A stretch of 64,000 nucleotides of DNA from Oceanibium sediminis (GTDB taxonomy: Bacteria; Pseudomonadota; Alphaproteobacteria; Rhodobacterales; Rhodobacteraceae), in contig NZ_QGNX01000001.1 of assembly GCF_003265325.1 (NCBI RefSeq), forward strand, positions 620,001 through 684,000, given 5' to 3'. Positions 29,540 through 38,766 of this stretch are shown here, in pieces. Position 1 is the first letter of the stretch, and the number at the start of each line of letters is the position of its first letter. The position numbers and the translations under genes are program-made. The notes below the pieces were generated by a model. That model ran no database searches. It was given only the letters and a program-made list of their open reading frames with translations, and was not told the DNA's origin.

Positions 29540-30703
29540 TCACACCATCAGCGCCCTGAGCACCGCGTTCAGCACGGGGCGCCCCATTTCCGTCGCGATG
29601 ATCCGCGACCCCCGGGTATCCAGGAAACCGCCGCTGACAAGGTCATCCAGCACGTCCTGGCCCGGCAGCACGCCGCCAAGTCCTTGATATCGCTCTAATT
29701 CAACGCCTTCTGCCAGTCGAAGAGCCATCATCAGGTATTCTTCCGCTTGCTCTTCCGGCGGAACGGTGTCCTCACCCCTCAGCCCGTCCTGACCATCGCG
29801 CACGGCTTGCAGCCAGGCTTCGGGCGCGCGGATCGCATCCGTCGCCAGGCGCTGGCCACCAAGGGTCAGGCGGCCATGGGCGCCGGGCCCGATGCCAAGG
29901 AAATCGCCGCTGCGCCAGTAAACCATGTTGTGACGGCAGACAGCGCCCTCCCGCGCGTGGTTGGAGATCTCGTAGGCGGGCATTCCCGCCGCCGCGGTCA
30001 TCGCCTGCGTCAGCGCATACATGTCCGCCGCGGTATCGTCTTGGGGCAGATCGGCCAGCCTGCCACGGGCGTGCAGCGCGCCAAAGGCGGTGCCCGGCTC
30101 GATGGTCAGCTGGTAGAGCGACAGGTGGTCCACGGCCATGTCCAGCGCCATCGCCAGTTCGGCTTCCCAGGCAGCTAGGCCCTGGCCCTGCCGCGCATAG
30201 ATCAGGTCGAAACTCACCCGGTCGAACGCGCTGCGGGCCAATTCGAACGCGGCGCGGGCTTCGTCGACGCTGTGCAGCCGGCCGAGGCGGCGCAGGTCGG
30301 GATCCGACAACGCCTGCACGCCAAGCGACACGCGGTTCACGCCTGCCACCCCGTAGCCGCGGAACCGCCCGGCCTCGACGCTGGTTGGGTTCGCCTCGAG
30401 CGAGATTTCAGCGTCCCCGGGCAGGTGCCACAGCGCCGCCACACGGTCGATCACCGCCGCCACCGTCGCCGGGGCCATCAGGCTGGGCGTTCCACCGCCA
30501 AAGAAGATGCTGTCCACGCGCCGTGGCCCGATGCGCGCCGCTGCGCGTGTCAGGGCGACGCACAGCGCGTCTGCCCAGGCTTCCTCGTCGATGGAGGCGC
30601 GCACATGGCTGTTGAAGTCGCAGTAGGGGCATTTGGCCGCGCAGAAGGGCCAGTGGACATAGACGCCGAAGCCCCCCGGCGTGGATGCCGGTTCAGCGCT
30701 CAA
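29540..30703 (-). CDS. hemW: Radical SAM heme chaperone HemW-like (coproporphyrinogen III oxidase family)
   Basis: Radical SAM protein of 387 residues with the [4Fe-4S] motif Cys21-Cys25-Cys28 ([13 protein letters not shown]). The NSH at the usual HemN/HemW split and position beside rdgB/rph match HemW, which traffics heme, rather than true HemN; HemN normally carries an extra N-terminal region needed for coproporphyrinogen oxidation, missing here. It overlaps the end of rdgB by eleven bases and converges with parB at an eleven-base gap. Confidence 0.88.
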   Translation of the reverse strand: MSAEPASTPGGFGVYVHWPFCAAKCPYCDFNSHVRASIDEEAWADALCVALTRAAARIGPRRVDSIFFGGGTPSLMAPATVAAVIDRVAALWHLPGDAEISLEANPTSVEAGRFRGYGVAGVNRVSLGVQALSDPDLRRLGRLHSVDEARAAFELARSAFDRVSFDLIYARQGQGLAAWEAELAMALDMAVDHLSLYQLTIEPGTAFGALHARGRLADLPQDDTAADMYALTQAMTAAAGMPAYEISNHAREGAVCRHNMVYWRSGDFLGIGPGAHGRLTLGGQRLATDAIRAPEAWLQAVRDGQDGLRGEDTVPPEEQAEEYLMMALRLAEGVELERYQGLGGVLPGQDVLDDLVSGGFLDTRGSRIIATEMGRPVLNAVLRALMV

Positions 30704-31304
30704 GGCAGCCCGCGACCAGTTGCGCGAACGCGGCGGCCCTGTGGCTCATCGCGTGTTTCCGGGCGGGGTCCATTTCGCCGAAGGTCTGGCTTTCGCCATC
30801 GGGCAGAAAGACGGGATCGAAGCCGAACCCGTGCGCGCCCTGCATCGGCCAGACGATGCGGCCCGAAACCTCGCCCCGGAACAGCTCGTCATGGCCATCG
30901 GGCCAGGCAAGGCACAGGGTGCAGACGAAGCGGGCGGTGCGCGGTTCGGGGGCGTCGATCGCCTCAAGCTTCGTCCACAGCTTTTCCATCGCCATGGTGA
31001 AGTCGCGCCCCTGGCCAGTTTCCGCCCAATCCGCCGTGTAGACGCCGGGCGCGCCGCCCAGGGCGTCCACCTCAAGCCCGCTGTCATCGCTCAGCGCGAC
31101 GATCCCCGCGCCTTTGGCGGCGGCGTGGGCCTTGATCCGGGCGTTCCCGGCGAAGCTGTCTTCGGTTTCCTCGGGTTCCGGCAGGCCAAGATCGCCCGCG
31201 GATACCACGGAAAAGCCGTAGGGCGCGACAAGCGCCGCGATTTCCCTCAGCTTTCCCGCGTTGTGGGAGGCCAGAACCAGCTTTTCACCACTCAGCTTGC
31301 GCAT
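30693..31304 (-). CDS. rdgB: XTP/dITP diphosphatase RdgB
   Basis: House-cleaning hydrolase removing ITP, dITP and XTP from the nucleotide pool; 203 residues. The family motif [14 protein letters not shown] starts near residue 9, followed by [13 protein letters not shown] (metal-binding acids), GVYTADWAE and the conserved [17 protein letters not shown]-terminal segment. It starts four bases after the rph stop. Confidence 0.95.
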   Translation of the reverse strand: MRKLSGEKLVLASHNAGKLREIAALVAPYGFSVVSAGDLGLPEPEETEDSFAGNARIKAHAAAKGAGIVALSDDSGLEVDALGGAPGVYTADWAETGQGRDFTMAMEKLWTKLEAIDAPEPRTARFVCTLCLAWPDGHDELFRGEVSGRIVWPMQGAHGFGFDPVFLPDGESQTFGEMDPARKHAMSHRAAAFAQLVAGCLER

Positions 31305-31308
31305 CGGA

Positions 31309-32022
31309 TCAGCTTACCGCGGCTTTCTGCGCGGCGACCAGCGCGTCGCGCCCGATCTCGGCCAGGTCCAGCAGTTTGCCAAGCTCGTCCCGGCTGAAGG
31401 TCGCGCCTTCGGCAGAGCCCTGCACCTCGACCAGCCCGCCCGCGCCGGTCATCACGAAGTTCGCGTCGGTCCCGGCTTCGCTGTCCTCGGCATAGTCGAG
31501 GTCGAGCACGGGGACACCGCCCCAGATACCGCAGCTGACCGCGCAGATGTGGTCGGTCAGCGGGTCGGTCTTCACCTCGCCAAGGCGCATCAGCTCGTTC
31601 ACGGCAAGGCGCAACGCCACCCAGCCGCCGGTGATCGCGGCGCAGCGCGTGCCGCCGTCAGCCTGGATCACGTCGCAATCGACGGTGATCTGGCGCTCGC
31701 CCAGGGCGACCCGGTCCACGCCCGCGCGCAGGCTGCGCCCGATCAGGCGCTGGATTTCCTGCGTGCGGCCGGACTGCTTGCCTGCCGTCGCCTCGCGCCG
31801 GTTGCGGGTGGTGGTCGCGCCGGGCAGCATGCCGTATTCCGCGGTCACCCAGCCCAGGCCGGAGTTGCGCAGGAACGGCGGCACCCGCGCCTCGACCGAG
31901 GCGGTGCACAGCACATGCGTGTCGCCGCACCGGATCATGCAGGACCCCGCCGCATGTTTCGTCACACCGGTCTCGATGACAATGCTGCGCATGTCGTCTG
32001 CGGCTCGTCCCGTTGGGCGCAT
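31309..32022 (-). CDS. rph: Ribonuclease PH
   Basis: Phosphorolytic 3'-5' exoribonuclease trimming tRNA 3' ends; 237 residues, full length. It opens [44 protein letters not shown] and retains RSLRAGVD, the phosphate-binding GGTR segment in [15 protein letters not shown], and the DLDYAEDS catalytic acids. An excellent ribosome-binding site, GAGGAGAG, precedes the ATG at 32022, which settles the start. It is divergent from hrcA and the first gene of rph-rdgB-hemW. Confidence 0.96.
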   Translation of the reverse strand: MRPTGRAADDMRSIVIETGVTKHAAGSCMIRCGDTHVLCTASVEARVPPFLRNSGLGWVTAEYGMLPGATTTRNRREATAGKQSGRTQEIQRLIGRSLRAGVDRVALGERQITVDCDVIQADGGTRCAAITGGWVALRLAVNELMRLGEVKTDPLTDHICAVSCGIWGGVPVLDLDYAEDSEAGTDANFVMTGAGGLVEVQGSAEGATFSRDELGKLLDLAEIGRDALVAAQKAAVS

Positions 32023-32094
32023 GAACTCTCTCCTCAGGTGAAAATCCCCTAGGGCCATAAAGCCTTTGAGCGGGTCCGTCCAGACGGCCCGCGA

Positions 32095-32123
32095 TTGACC
32101 AAGGCAGGGGTGAGGCTTACATC
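32095..32123 (+). promoter_or_regulatory. Candidate hrcA-grpE promoter
   Basis: TTGACC (32095-32100), 17 bases, TACATC (32118-32123), placing a start site near 32130. I see no CIRCE inverted repeat (TTAGCACTC-N9-GAGTGCTAA), so HrcA autoregulation is not indicated here. Confidence 0.45.
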
Positions 32124-32156
32124 ATGTGCAGATGTTGACAACAGGTCCACACATCG

Positions 32157-33230
32157 ATGCCAGATAAACCGAGAGAGTCCCCGCTCCCCCTCGACGCCCG
32201 TGCGCGCGAGGTGTTCCGCCGCATCGTCGAAAGCTATCTCGACAGCGGGGAACCTGTCGGCTCGCGCACCTTGTCGCGCCAGCTCGAGGAAAGCGTGTCG
32301 CCGGCGACGATCCGCAACACGATGCAGGACCTTGAGCTTCTGGGATTGCTGGACAGCCCGCATGTGTCCGCCGGGCGCGTGCCGACGCAACTGGGCCTGC
32401 GGCTGTTCCTGGACGGTTTCCTGCAAGTGGGCGAGATTTCCGCCAGCGAACGCTCGGAAATCGAGCGCTCGCTCGAAGGGAACGAACCGGATATCGGCGC
32501 GACGCTGGATCGCGCCGGCTCGCTTCTGTCGGGGCTGACCCATGGCGCCAGCCTGGTGCTTGCGCCGAAGTCCGAAGCGCCGATCAAGCACCTGGAATTC
32601 GTCTCGCTCTCGCCCGACCGGGTGCTGGCGGTGCTGGTCTTCGCCGATGGCCATGTCGAGAACCGTCTGATCACGCCACCGGCCGGGCTGACCCCCTCGG
32701 CCATGCGCGAGGCGGCGAATTTCCTCAATGCCGTGCTGGAGGGGCGCACCCTGTCGGAGCTGAAGTCCGTCGTCTCCGCCGAGATTGAGCGCCGCCGGAT
32801 GGAGTTGGACACCCTCGCCGCCGCGCTGATCGAGGATGGCGCCGCCGTCTGGTCGGAAGGCGGAACCGACGACCAGGCGCGGCTGATCGTGCGCGGGCGC
32901 GCGAACCTGCTGGACGAGGCCGCCGACCAGGAAGGGATCGAGCGGATCCGCTCGCTCTTCGATGACCTCGAGCGCAAGCGTGACCTGGCGCAACTGCTGG
33001 ACCTGACCGAGGCGGGCGACGGTGTGCGCGTGTTCATCGGGTCGGAAAACAAACTCTTTTCACTTTCGGGTTCATCTTTGGTGGTCTCTCCCTATATGAA
33101 CGCCGAGCGCCGAATCGTTGGGGCGGTCGGGGTCATTGGCCCCACCCGCCAGAACTACGGTCGGATTGTGCCGATCGTCGATTACACGGCGCAGTTGGTT
33201 GGCCGGGTGATCGCCCGGCGCGGTGGATAA
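32157..33230 (+). CDS. hrcA: Heat-inducible transcription repressor HrcA
   Basis: Repressor of groESL-type heat shock operons that binds CIRCE elements; 357 residues. The N-terminal winged helix holds VFRRIVESYLDSGEPVGSRTLSRQLEESVSPATIRNTMQDLELLGLLDSPHVSAGRVPT, the family hallmark, followed by the GAF-like dimerisation/insertion region and the C-terminal GAVGVIGPTRQNYGRIVPIVDYTAQLV. Followed by grpE after 24 bases. Confidence 0.95.
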   Translation: MPDKPRESPLPLDARAREVFRRIVESYLDSGEPVGSRTLSRQLEESVSPATIRNTMQDLELLGLLDSPHVSAGRVPTQLGLRLFLDGFLQVGEISASERSEIERSLEGNEPDIGATLDRAGSLLSGLTHGASLVLAPKSEAPIKHLEFVSLSPDRVLAVLVFADGHVENRLITPPAGLTPSAMREAANFLNAVLEGRTLSELKSVVSAEIERRRMELDTLAAALIEDGAAVWSEGGTDDQARLIVRGRANLLDEAADQEGIERIRSLFDDLERKRDLAQLLDLTEAGDGVRVFIGSENKLFSLSGSSLVVSPYMNAERRIVGAVGVIGPTRQNYGRIVPIVDYTAQLVGRVIARRGG

Positions 33231-33254
33231 GACAACGAACGGGAATGACCCATC

Positions 33255-33833
33255 ATGGCTAAGGACAAGGACATCGGGCGGGGCACGGACGAAGATCCGT
33301 TTCTGGACGACCCCGAGACGGTGGCGGACGAGGATTACGGCGACGACCCCTCGGGGTTGGAGATCGAGCTCGACGCGATCACCTCTGAGCGGGATGAGTT
33401 GAAGGACCGGCTTCTGCGCGCGCTGGCCGAAACGGAGAACCTACGCAAGCGCGCCGACCGCGACCGTCGTGACGCCGAGTTGTACGGCGGCGTCCGGCTG
33501 GCGCGCGACCTGCTATCGGTGCATGACAACCTGGGCCGTGCGCTGGAAGCGATCGACGACAGTCTGCGCGACCAAGCCGCCGGCCTGGTCGAGGGGATCG
33601 AGCTGACGCAGCGCGACCTGCTGGCCGCGTTCGAAAAGCACAAGATCGTCAAGGTTGAGCCGGCAGAGGGGGAGAAGTTCGACCCCAAGCTGCACCAGGC
33701 GATGTTCGAAGCCCCGGTGCCCGATCACCCCGCCGGTGCGATCATCCAGGTGATGGCGCCCGGTTTTGTGATCGGCGAGCGCCTGCTGCGGCCCGCGCAG
33801 GTCGGTGTGTCGTCGGGCAGCCCCGCCGGATAA
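33255..33833 (+). CDS. grpE: Nucleotide exchange factor GrpE
   Basis: Co-chaperone that releases ADP from DnaK; 192 residues. An acidic N terminus precedes the long coiled coil (about residues 38-95: ELDAITSERDELKDRLLRALAETENLRKRADRDRRDAELYG) and the C-terminal β domain ending GFVIGERLLRPAQVGVSSG. Co-transcribed with hrcA; dnaK is not in the window. Confidence 0.95.
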   Translation: MAKDKDIGRGTDEDPFLDDPETVADEDYGDDPSGLEIELDAITSERDELKDRLLRALAETENLRKRADRDRRDAELYGGVRLARDLLSVHDNLGRALEAIDDSLRDQAAGLVEGIELTQRDLLAAFEKHKIVKVEPAEGEKFDPKLHQAMFEAPVPDHPAGAIIQVMAPGFVIGERLLRPAQVGVSSGSPAG

Positions 33834-33840
33834 GCCAAGG

Positions 33841-33867
33841 CCGGGGGCCAGCCCCCGGACCCCCGGG
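33841..33867. repeat. GC hairpin repeat between grpE and mutS
   Basis: CCGGGGGC (33841-33848) pairs with GCCCCCGG (33851-33858) and is followed by CCCCCGG again, then ATATTTGAAGAC. Hairpins of this GGGGGC…GCCCCC-GGACCCCCGG-(T-rich) type recur after genes in Rhodobacteraceae genomes and probably serve as terminators between convergent genes. The T tract here is short. Confidence 0.5.
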
Positions 33868-33902
33868 ATATTTGAAGACTTTGGAAGGGCTGGCCGGTTT
33901 GG

Positions 33903-36560
33903 TCAGCCCTTTTCGCTGAGCGACTTCAGGTCGTATACGAGGGCGAGCGCCTCTTTCGGGGTCAGCTCGTCTGGCCAGACCTCTGCCAGGCGGTCCCTGA
34001 GGGGGGCCTCTGGTGTGGCGGGCGTGGACATGGGGGGCGGCGTGGTGCTGAACAGCGGCAGGTCGTCGATCAGCGCCTTGGCCTTGCCGCCCTGGCCCCG
34101 GTCGCCTTCCTCCAGCGCGGCGAGCACGTCGCGGGCGCGGGCGACCACGGCGTCCGGCAGGCCCGCGAGCTTGGCGACCTGGACCCCGTAGGAGCGATCG
34201 GCGGCGCCTTCGCGGACCTCGTGCAGGAAGATGACCTCGCCCTCCCATTCGCGCACAGCAACGGTGGCGTTCCTCAGGCCCTTCAGGGTTTCCGACAGGG
34301 CCGTCAGTTCGTGGTAATGGGTGGCGAACAGCGCGCGGCATCGGTTTGCGTCGTGCAGGTGTTCCAGGGTCGCCCAGGCGATGGAGAGCCCGTCGTAGGT
34401 GGCGGTCCCCCGGCCGATCTCGTCCAGGATGACGAGGGAGCGGGGGCCTGCCTGGTTCAGGATCGCGGCGGTTTCCACCATTTCCACCATGAAGGTGGAG
34501 CGTCCGCGCGCCAGGTCGTCCGCTGCGCCGACGCGGCTGAAAAGCTGGTCGACGATGCCGATATCCGCTGCATCCGCAGGCACGAAGCTGCCGGTTTGCG
34601 CCAGCAGCGCGATCAGCGCGTTCTGGCGCAGGAAGGTCGATTTACCGGCCATGTTCGGCCCTGTCAGCAACCAGACGGGACGCGCCTCGTCCCCGTCGGC
34701 GCTGAGCGTGCAGTCGTTGGCCACGAAACTGCCGCCGCCGCTGCGCCGCAGCGCCTGTTCCACCACCGGGTGCCGCCCGCCGGTGATCGCAAAGTCGCGG
34801 CTGTCGGTGATCCGGGGCCGGGACCAATCCTCGGCCGCTGCCAGTTCCGCCAGGGCGGCTGTATGGTCGAGCATGGCCAGCGCGCGCGCGGTTTCCGAGA
34901 TCTGCGCCGCGCGGGCCAGCACGGCCTTGCAAAGCTCGGCGAAGATGGCCTGTTCCAGGTCCAGCGCGCGGCCGCCGGCGTTCAGGATGCGGGTTTCCAG
35001 CTCGGACAACTCGACGGTGGTGAAGCGTACCTGGTTGGCCGTGGTCTGGCGGTGGATGAACGTGTCCGACAGCGGTGCGGCCATCATTTTGGCCGCGTGG
35101 GAGGCCGGGGTTTCGATGAAGTAGCCGAGCACGTTGTTGTGCTTGATCTTCAGAGCGTTGATGCCGGTGGTCTTGACGTAGTCCGCCTGCATGCCCGCGA
35201 TCACGCCGCGCCCCTCGTCGCGCAGGCGGCGGGTTTCGTCCAGTTCCTCGTGATAGCCGGTGGCGACCAGGCCGCCGTCCCGCGTCAGCAGGGGCGGCTC
35301 TGCCACCAGCGCCTGGCCGAGCAGGTCGATCAGCGCGTCATGGCCGGACAGGCGCGCGTGCGCCTCGGAAAGCTCACCCGGCAGCGGATCGCGCGCCAGG
35401 CGAGCGCCGAGGGTTTCGGCCTGTTCCAGGCCGTTTCGGACGGCGGCCAGGTCGCGCGGGCCGCCACGGCCAAGGCCGAGCCGGGACATCGCGCGCTCGA
35501 TATCCGGGGCCTTGCGCAGGGCGGTGCGCACGTCTGCGCGCAGGGCCGAGTCCTCGACAAAGGCGGAGAGGCTGGCGAGCCGGTTGTTGATCACAGAAAT
35601 ATCGGTGGAGGGGCTGGTCAGCCGGGATTCCAGCAGCCGTGCGCCGGGGCCGGTGACGGTCCGGTCGATGGCGGCCAGCAGGCTGCCGTCGCGCCCGCCG
35701 GACAGGGCGCGGGTCAGTTCCAGGTTGGCCCGTGTCGCGGCGTCGATCTGCATCGTGCCGCCGGCGCGTTCCACGTGGGGCGGGCGCAGCAGGGGCATCC
35801 GTCCGCGTTGCGTCAGGTCCAGGTAGTCGAGCAGCGCCCCGATGGCGCCAAGCTGTGCACGGGTGAAGGTGCCGAAGGCGTCCGGCCCGTCGACGCCATA
35901 GGCTTCGGCGATGCGGTGCCGGGCCGATTTGCTGTCGAACGCGCCGGAGGGGCGGCGGGTCAGGGTGATCCCCATATCCTCGGCCAGGGTGTCGGGCAGG
36001 CCGGTATTCTCGCTGACCAGAAGTTCGCGCGGGGCAGTCCGGGCCAGAAGCGGGCTGAGGGACAGCGCGCTCGCTTCTGTTACGGTCAATTCGCCGGTGG
36101 AGACGTCCACCCAGGCGAAGGCGGCCTCATCCCGCACTTCGGAAAAGGCGGCGAGGAAGTTGTTCGCGCGGGCGGACAGCAGGCTGTCCTCGGTCAGGGT
36201 GCCGGGGGTGACGAGGCGCACGACGTCGCGGTTCACCACCGCCTTGTGGCCGCCACGCTTCTTCGCCTCGGCGGGGCTTTCCAGCTGCTCGCCGATGGCC
36301 ACGCGGAAGCCCTTGCGGATCAGCGTCAGAAGGTAGCCTTCGGCGGCATGGTGGGGCACGCCGCACATGGCGATATCCTCACCCTGGTGCTTGCCGCGTT
36401 TCGTCAACGCGATATCGAGCGCGCCCGCCGCGGCCACCGCGTCGTCGAAGAACAGCTCGTAGAAGTCACCCATCCGGTAGAACAGAAGCGCATCGGGATA
36501 GCGCGCCTTGATCTCCAGATATTGCGCCATCATCGGTGTGGCGTCGCCCGATTTGCTCAC
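33903..36560 (-). CDS. mutS: DNA mismatch repair protein MutS
   Basis: Mismatch-recognition ATPase, 885 residues. The N-terminal mismatch motif is present (MMAQYLEIKARYPDALLFYRMGDFYELF, with the Phe-x-Glu of the mismatch contact), then the connector, lever and clamp domains, the Walker A LTGPNMAGKSTFLRQ, Walker B LVILDEIGRGTATYDG and the HTH at the C-terminal end. The GTG at 36560 keeps the usual SxxxTPMMAQYL start; an ATG lies nine codons in. Convergent with grpE and 67 bases after gst. Confidence 0.96.
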   Translation of the reverse strand: MSKSGDATPMMAQYLEIKARYPDALLFYRMGDFYELFFDDAVAAAGALDIALTKRGKHQGEDIAMCGVPHHAAEGYLLTLIRKGFRVAIGEQLESPAEAKKRGGHKAVVNRDVVRLVTPGTLTEDSLLSARANNFLAAFSEVRDEAAFAWVDVSTGELTVTEASALSLSPLLARTAPRELLVSENTGLPDTLAEDMGITLTRRPSGAFDSKSARHRIAEAYGVDGPDAFGTFTRAQLGAIGALLDYLDLTQRGRMPLLRPPHVERAGGTMQIDAATRANLELTRALSGGRDGSLLAAIDRTVTGPGARLLESRLTSPSTDISVINNRLASLSAFVEDSALRADVRTALRKAPDIERAMSRLGLGRGGPRDLAAVRNGLEQAETLGARLARDPLPGELSEAHARLSGHDALIDLLGQALVAEPPLLTRDGGLVATGYHEELDETRRLRDEGRGVIAGMQADYVKTTGINALKIKHNNVLGYFIETPASHAAKMMAAPLSDTFIHRQTTANQVRFTTVELSELETRILNAGGRALDLEQAIFAELCKAVLARAAQISETARALAMLDHTAALAELAAAEDWSRPRITDSRDFAITGGRHPVVEQALRRSGGGSFVANDCTLSADGDEARPVWLLTGPNMAGKSTFLRQNALIALLAQTGSFVPADAADIGIVDQLFSRVGAADDLARGRSTFMVEMVETAAILNQAGPRSLVILDEIGRGTATYDGLSIAWATLEHLHDANRCRALFATHYHELTALSETLKGLRNATVAVREWEGEVIFLHEVREGAADRSYGVQVAKLAGLPDAVVARARDVLAALEEGDRGQGGKAKALIDDLPLFSTTPPPMSTPATPEAPLRDRLAEVWPDELTPKEALALVYDLKSLSEKG

Positions 36561-36627
36561 CCGTGGTCCCCCTGCCTGTTGGCGCGGATCATAGCGGCGG
36601 CGGCGGGCAGGTAAAAGGCCCGGACGC

Positions 36628-37230
36628 TCAGCTTTTCTCGGTTCCGCGGGCCAGCAGGCGCTGCATCGCGGGGCGTTTTCGCAGGGACTTCAGGTAAGCG
36701 CCGAAGTCGCCGCCGGGCAGCGGGAATTTCCGGCTGAGCGCCCAGCCCGCGCAGTGGCTGAGCACGATGTCGGCGATGGTGAACTCGGCCCCGGCAATGA
36801 AGGGGGCGTCGCCTTTCATGTCCTCAAGCGTTTTCATGGCGCGGGCGAATTCGTACTGCGCCGTTTCCTCCATGCCGGACAGTCGCTTGTCCTCGGGCAG
36901 GACGAAGCTGTGCTTGCTGGCGGCCCAGAGGGGGGCGTCCACCTCGGTCAGGATGAAGTTCATCACGCTGTCCTGCCGGGCGCGGGCGAATGTGCCCGCC
37001 GGGGCGGTCAGCTTGCCATTTGCGTCGGCAAGATAGGTGATGATGGCGATGGAATCGCTGATCGGCCCCTCATCGGTGACAAGGACAGGGACCTTGCCGG
37101 TGGCGTTCAGCGCGGTCACCGTATCGCTGCGCGGCCGGGCGGGGTCATGAGTGTAGTCGAGGCCCAGTTCCTCCAACGTCCAGAGGACCCGGAGGGTGCG
37201 GGTCAGGGGGTGGCCGATGACGGTGTACAT
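36628..37230 (-). CDS. Glutathione S-transferase family protein
   Basis: A 200-residue soluble GST with the thioredoxin-like N-terminal domain (YTVIGHPLTRTLRVLWTLEELGLDYTHD, GKVPVLVTDEGPISDSIAIITYLAD; the PV and DS residues contact glutathione) and a helical C-terminal domain with the N-capping motif FTIADIVLSHCAGW. Substrate unknown. It begins four bases after holA ends, so it is probably in the leuS-lptE-holA transcript. Confidence 0.9.
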   Translation of the reverse strand: MYTVIGHPLTRTLRVLWTLEELGLDYTHDPARPRSDTVTALNATGKVPVLVTDEGPISDSIAIITYLADANGKLTAPAGTFARARQDSVMNFILTEVDAPLWAASKHSFVLPEDKRLSGMEETAQYEFARAMKTLEDMKGDAPFIAGAEFTIADIVLSHCAGWALSRKFPLPGGDFGAYLKSLRKRPAMQRLLARGTEKS

Positions 37231-37234
37231 AGCG

Positions 37235-38260
37235 CTATCCTCGTCTGTGCTCGATGGCGATACGCATCATCAGGCGTTCCACCAGCGCCGCGGCGGGCAC
37301 CGGGCGGGCCGAGCGCAGAGCCAGGTCCGTATCCATGATCTGACGCAGGACGTTTTCCAGCCGGCGGCTGCCCCAGTGCCGCGCCTGGCGCACCATCTTG
37401 TCCCGGCGCGGGCCGAAGACCGGCGGGCGCGCGCGTGTCAGTGCCTGTTCCGGGCCCTGGGGATGGGCGGCGGCGGCGTGAAGCTGGCGGAAATAGCGGT
37501 TCAGCGCGATGCAGATGCTGACCGGCGTGGTGCCTTGCGCGGCCAGTCGGGGCAGGGCAGCGCAGAGCGCCTCGGTCGCGCCATCGGCGGCGTGGTTGAT
37601 CACGTCGTCAAGGTTGGCGTCGCCCAGCATAGGGGCCACGGCGGCGACGTCGTCGGAATCCACCGGCGTATCCTCGGAAAGCTTGTAGAGCGCCAGCTTT
37701 TCCATGGTCTGGCGCAGATCACCCGGGTCGAGTGTTTGCGCAAGGGCATACAGATCGGTTAGCGCTGGCTGCGAGACTTGAGTCAACCCGGCGCGTTTCA
37801 GGGCGGCCTCGATCTCCTCCCGGCCCGGGGGGTCAGTATAGATCGGGGCGGCGTAGGCGTTCTTCGCCCCCTCGAAAAGCTTGCGCAGTGGTGAGCGGGG
37901 CGTGAGCTGCCCGGCGGTAACCACGAGGAAAGCATCGCCCGGCGCCCAATCCTCCAGCGCGGCCTTGACGGCGGGGGCGGTGCCGTCGCCCGCTTCCTCC
38001 AGCAGGACGGCGCGGGGGCCGGGGAAGAAGCCGACGGCCTTTAGCGCGTCGGTAAGGGCGGCCGGATCGCCGCGCAGGTCGGAGCCGGACAGGCGGGTGA
38101 GGCGCATCTCTGCCTCGCCCTTGGGGCCGATGATGGTGGCGATAAGGTCCTGGCGCTTCAGCGCGGTGCGCATCGCGTCGGGGCCGTAGAACAGCACCCC
38201 GGCGGCGGACAGGTCCGGCGTGGCAAGGAAACGGGCCTGCTCGCGGCCGCCGAGCTTCAT
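37235..38260 (-). CDS. holA: DNA polymerase III delta subunit
   Basis: Clamp-loader subunit that opens the β sliding clamp; 341 residues. The HolA-type three-domain layout is seen, with an N-terminal AAA-like region (GVLFYGPDAMRTALKRQDLIATI…FFPGPRAVLLEEAGDG), FLVVTAGQLTPRSPLRKLFEGAKNA, and a C-terminal collar domain. As usual for delta, it has no working P-loop. It overlaps lptE by four bases. Confidence 0.92.
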   Translation of the reverse strand: MKLGGREQARFLATPDLSAAGVLFYGPDAMRTALKRQDLIATIIGPKGEAEMRLTRLSGSDLRGDPAALTDALKAVGFFPGPRAVLLEEAGDGTAPAVKAALEDWAPGDAFLVVTAGQLTPRSPLRKLFEGAKNAYAAPIYTDPPGREEIEAALKRAGLTQVSQPALTDLYALAQTLDPGDLRQTMEKLALYKLSEDTPVDSDDVAAVAPMLGDANLDDVINHAADGATEALCAALPRLAAQGTTPVSICIALNRYFRQLHAAAAHPQGPEQALTRARPPVFGPRRDKMVRQARHWGSRRLENVLRQIMDTDLALRSARPVPAAALVERLMMRIAIEHRRG

Positions 38261-38766
38261 GGGGCGAACTCCGCCGCCGAGGCGGCAAGGCGCAGGATGA
38301 TCCGGTCGGCCAGGGCCACGGCCAGGCGGCGGCGGGCGTCTTCCTCTGCCGCGCGGGTGGCGAAGGGCGAGGCGACGGCGGAATAGGCGGTGGTTTCGCG
38401 CACCGATCCGCTGGTCAGGGTCGTCCCGGTGGTCAGGCTTTCAAGCCGGTAGTCGGCGCGCGCGTTCAGGTTGAAGCGCGTGATCGAGCGGTCGCGGCGG
38501 ATCGCACGCTCCACCTCTTCCACGTCGCTTTCGATGGCCAGTTCATAGGCGGGAGCCGATGCGGGGCCAAGCCGGGTCACCAGCCGTTCGCGCATGGCGA
38601 AGCCAAACAGGCCGGGCAGCACCGGCACGTCGACCTGTCCTTGCAGGGCGCGGGCCGGGGCGCTTTCGCCGTAAAGCGGTTCGAACCCGCAGGCGGACAG
38701 GAGCGGTGCCGCCACCGACAGGGCGGCGGCACGTTTCAGGAAGGTCCGGCGGTCACACGACCACAT
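38257..38766 (-). CDS. lptE: LPS assembly lipoprotein LptE
   Basis: Outer-membrane lipoprotein that plugs LptD for lipopolysaccharide insertion; 169 residues. It starts [26 protein letters not shown]: a twin-arginine-like motif (RRTFLK, residues 6-11) and a lipobox with Cys26, followed by GFEPLYG, the N-terminal signature of LptE. The twin-arginine form is unusual for LptE in general. It overlaps leuS by 14 bases and holA by four, the usual leuS-lptE-holA order. Confidence 0.9.
   Translation of the reverse strand: MWSCDRRTFLKRAAALSVAAPLLSACGFEPLYGESAPARALQGQVDVPVLPGLFGFAMRERLVTRLGPASAPAYELAIESDVEEVERAIRRDRSITRFNLNARADYRLESLTTGTTLTSGSVRETTAYSAVASPFATRAAEEDARRRLAVALADRIILRLAASAAEFAP

Noticed and set aside
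32135-32140. Exact TTGACA before hrcA
   Set aside because: A matching -10 would fall at or beyond the hrcA start codon, so the TTGACC at 32095 is the better promoter element.
32023-32156. CIRCE operator for HrcA
   Set aside because: No TTAGCACTC-N9-GAGTGCTAA-like inverted repeat is present in the hrcA upstream region.
38660-38700. GGTTCGAACCC resembling a tRNA T-loop
   Set aside because: No cloverleaf can be built around it; it is part of lptE, encoding the conserved GFEPLYG.
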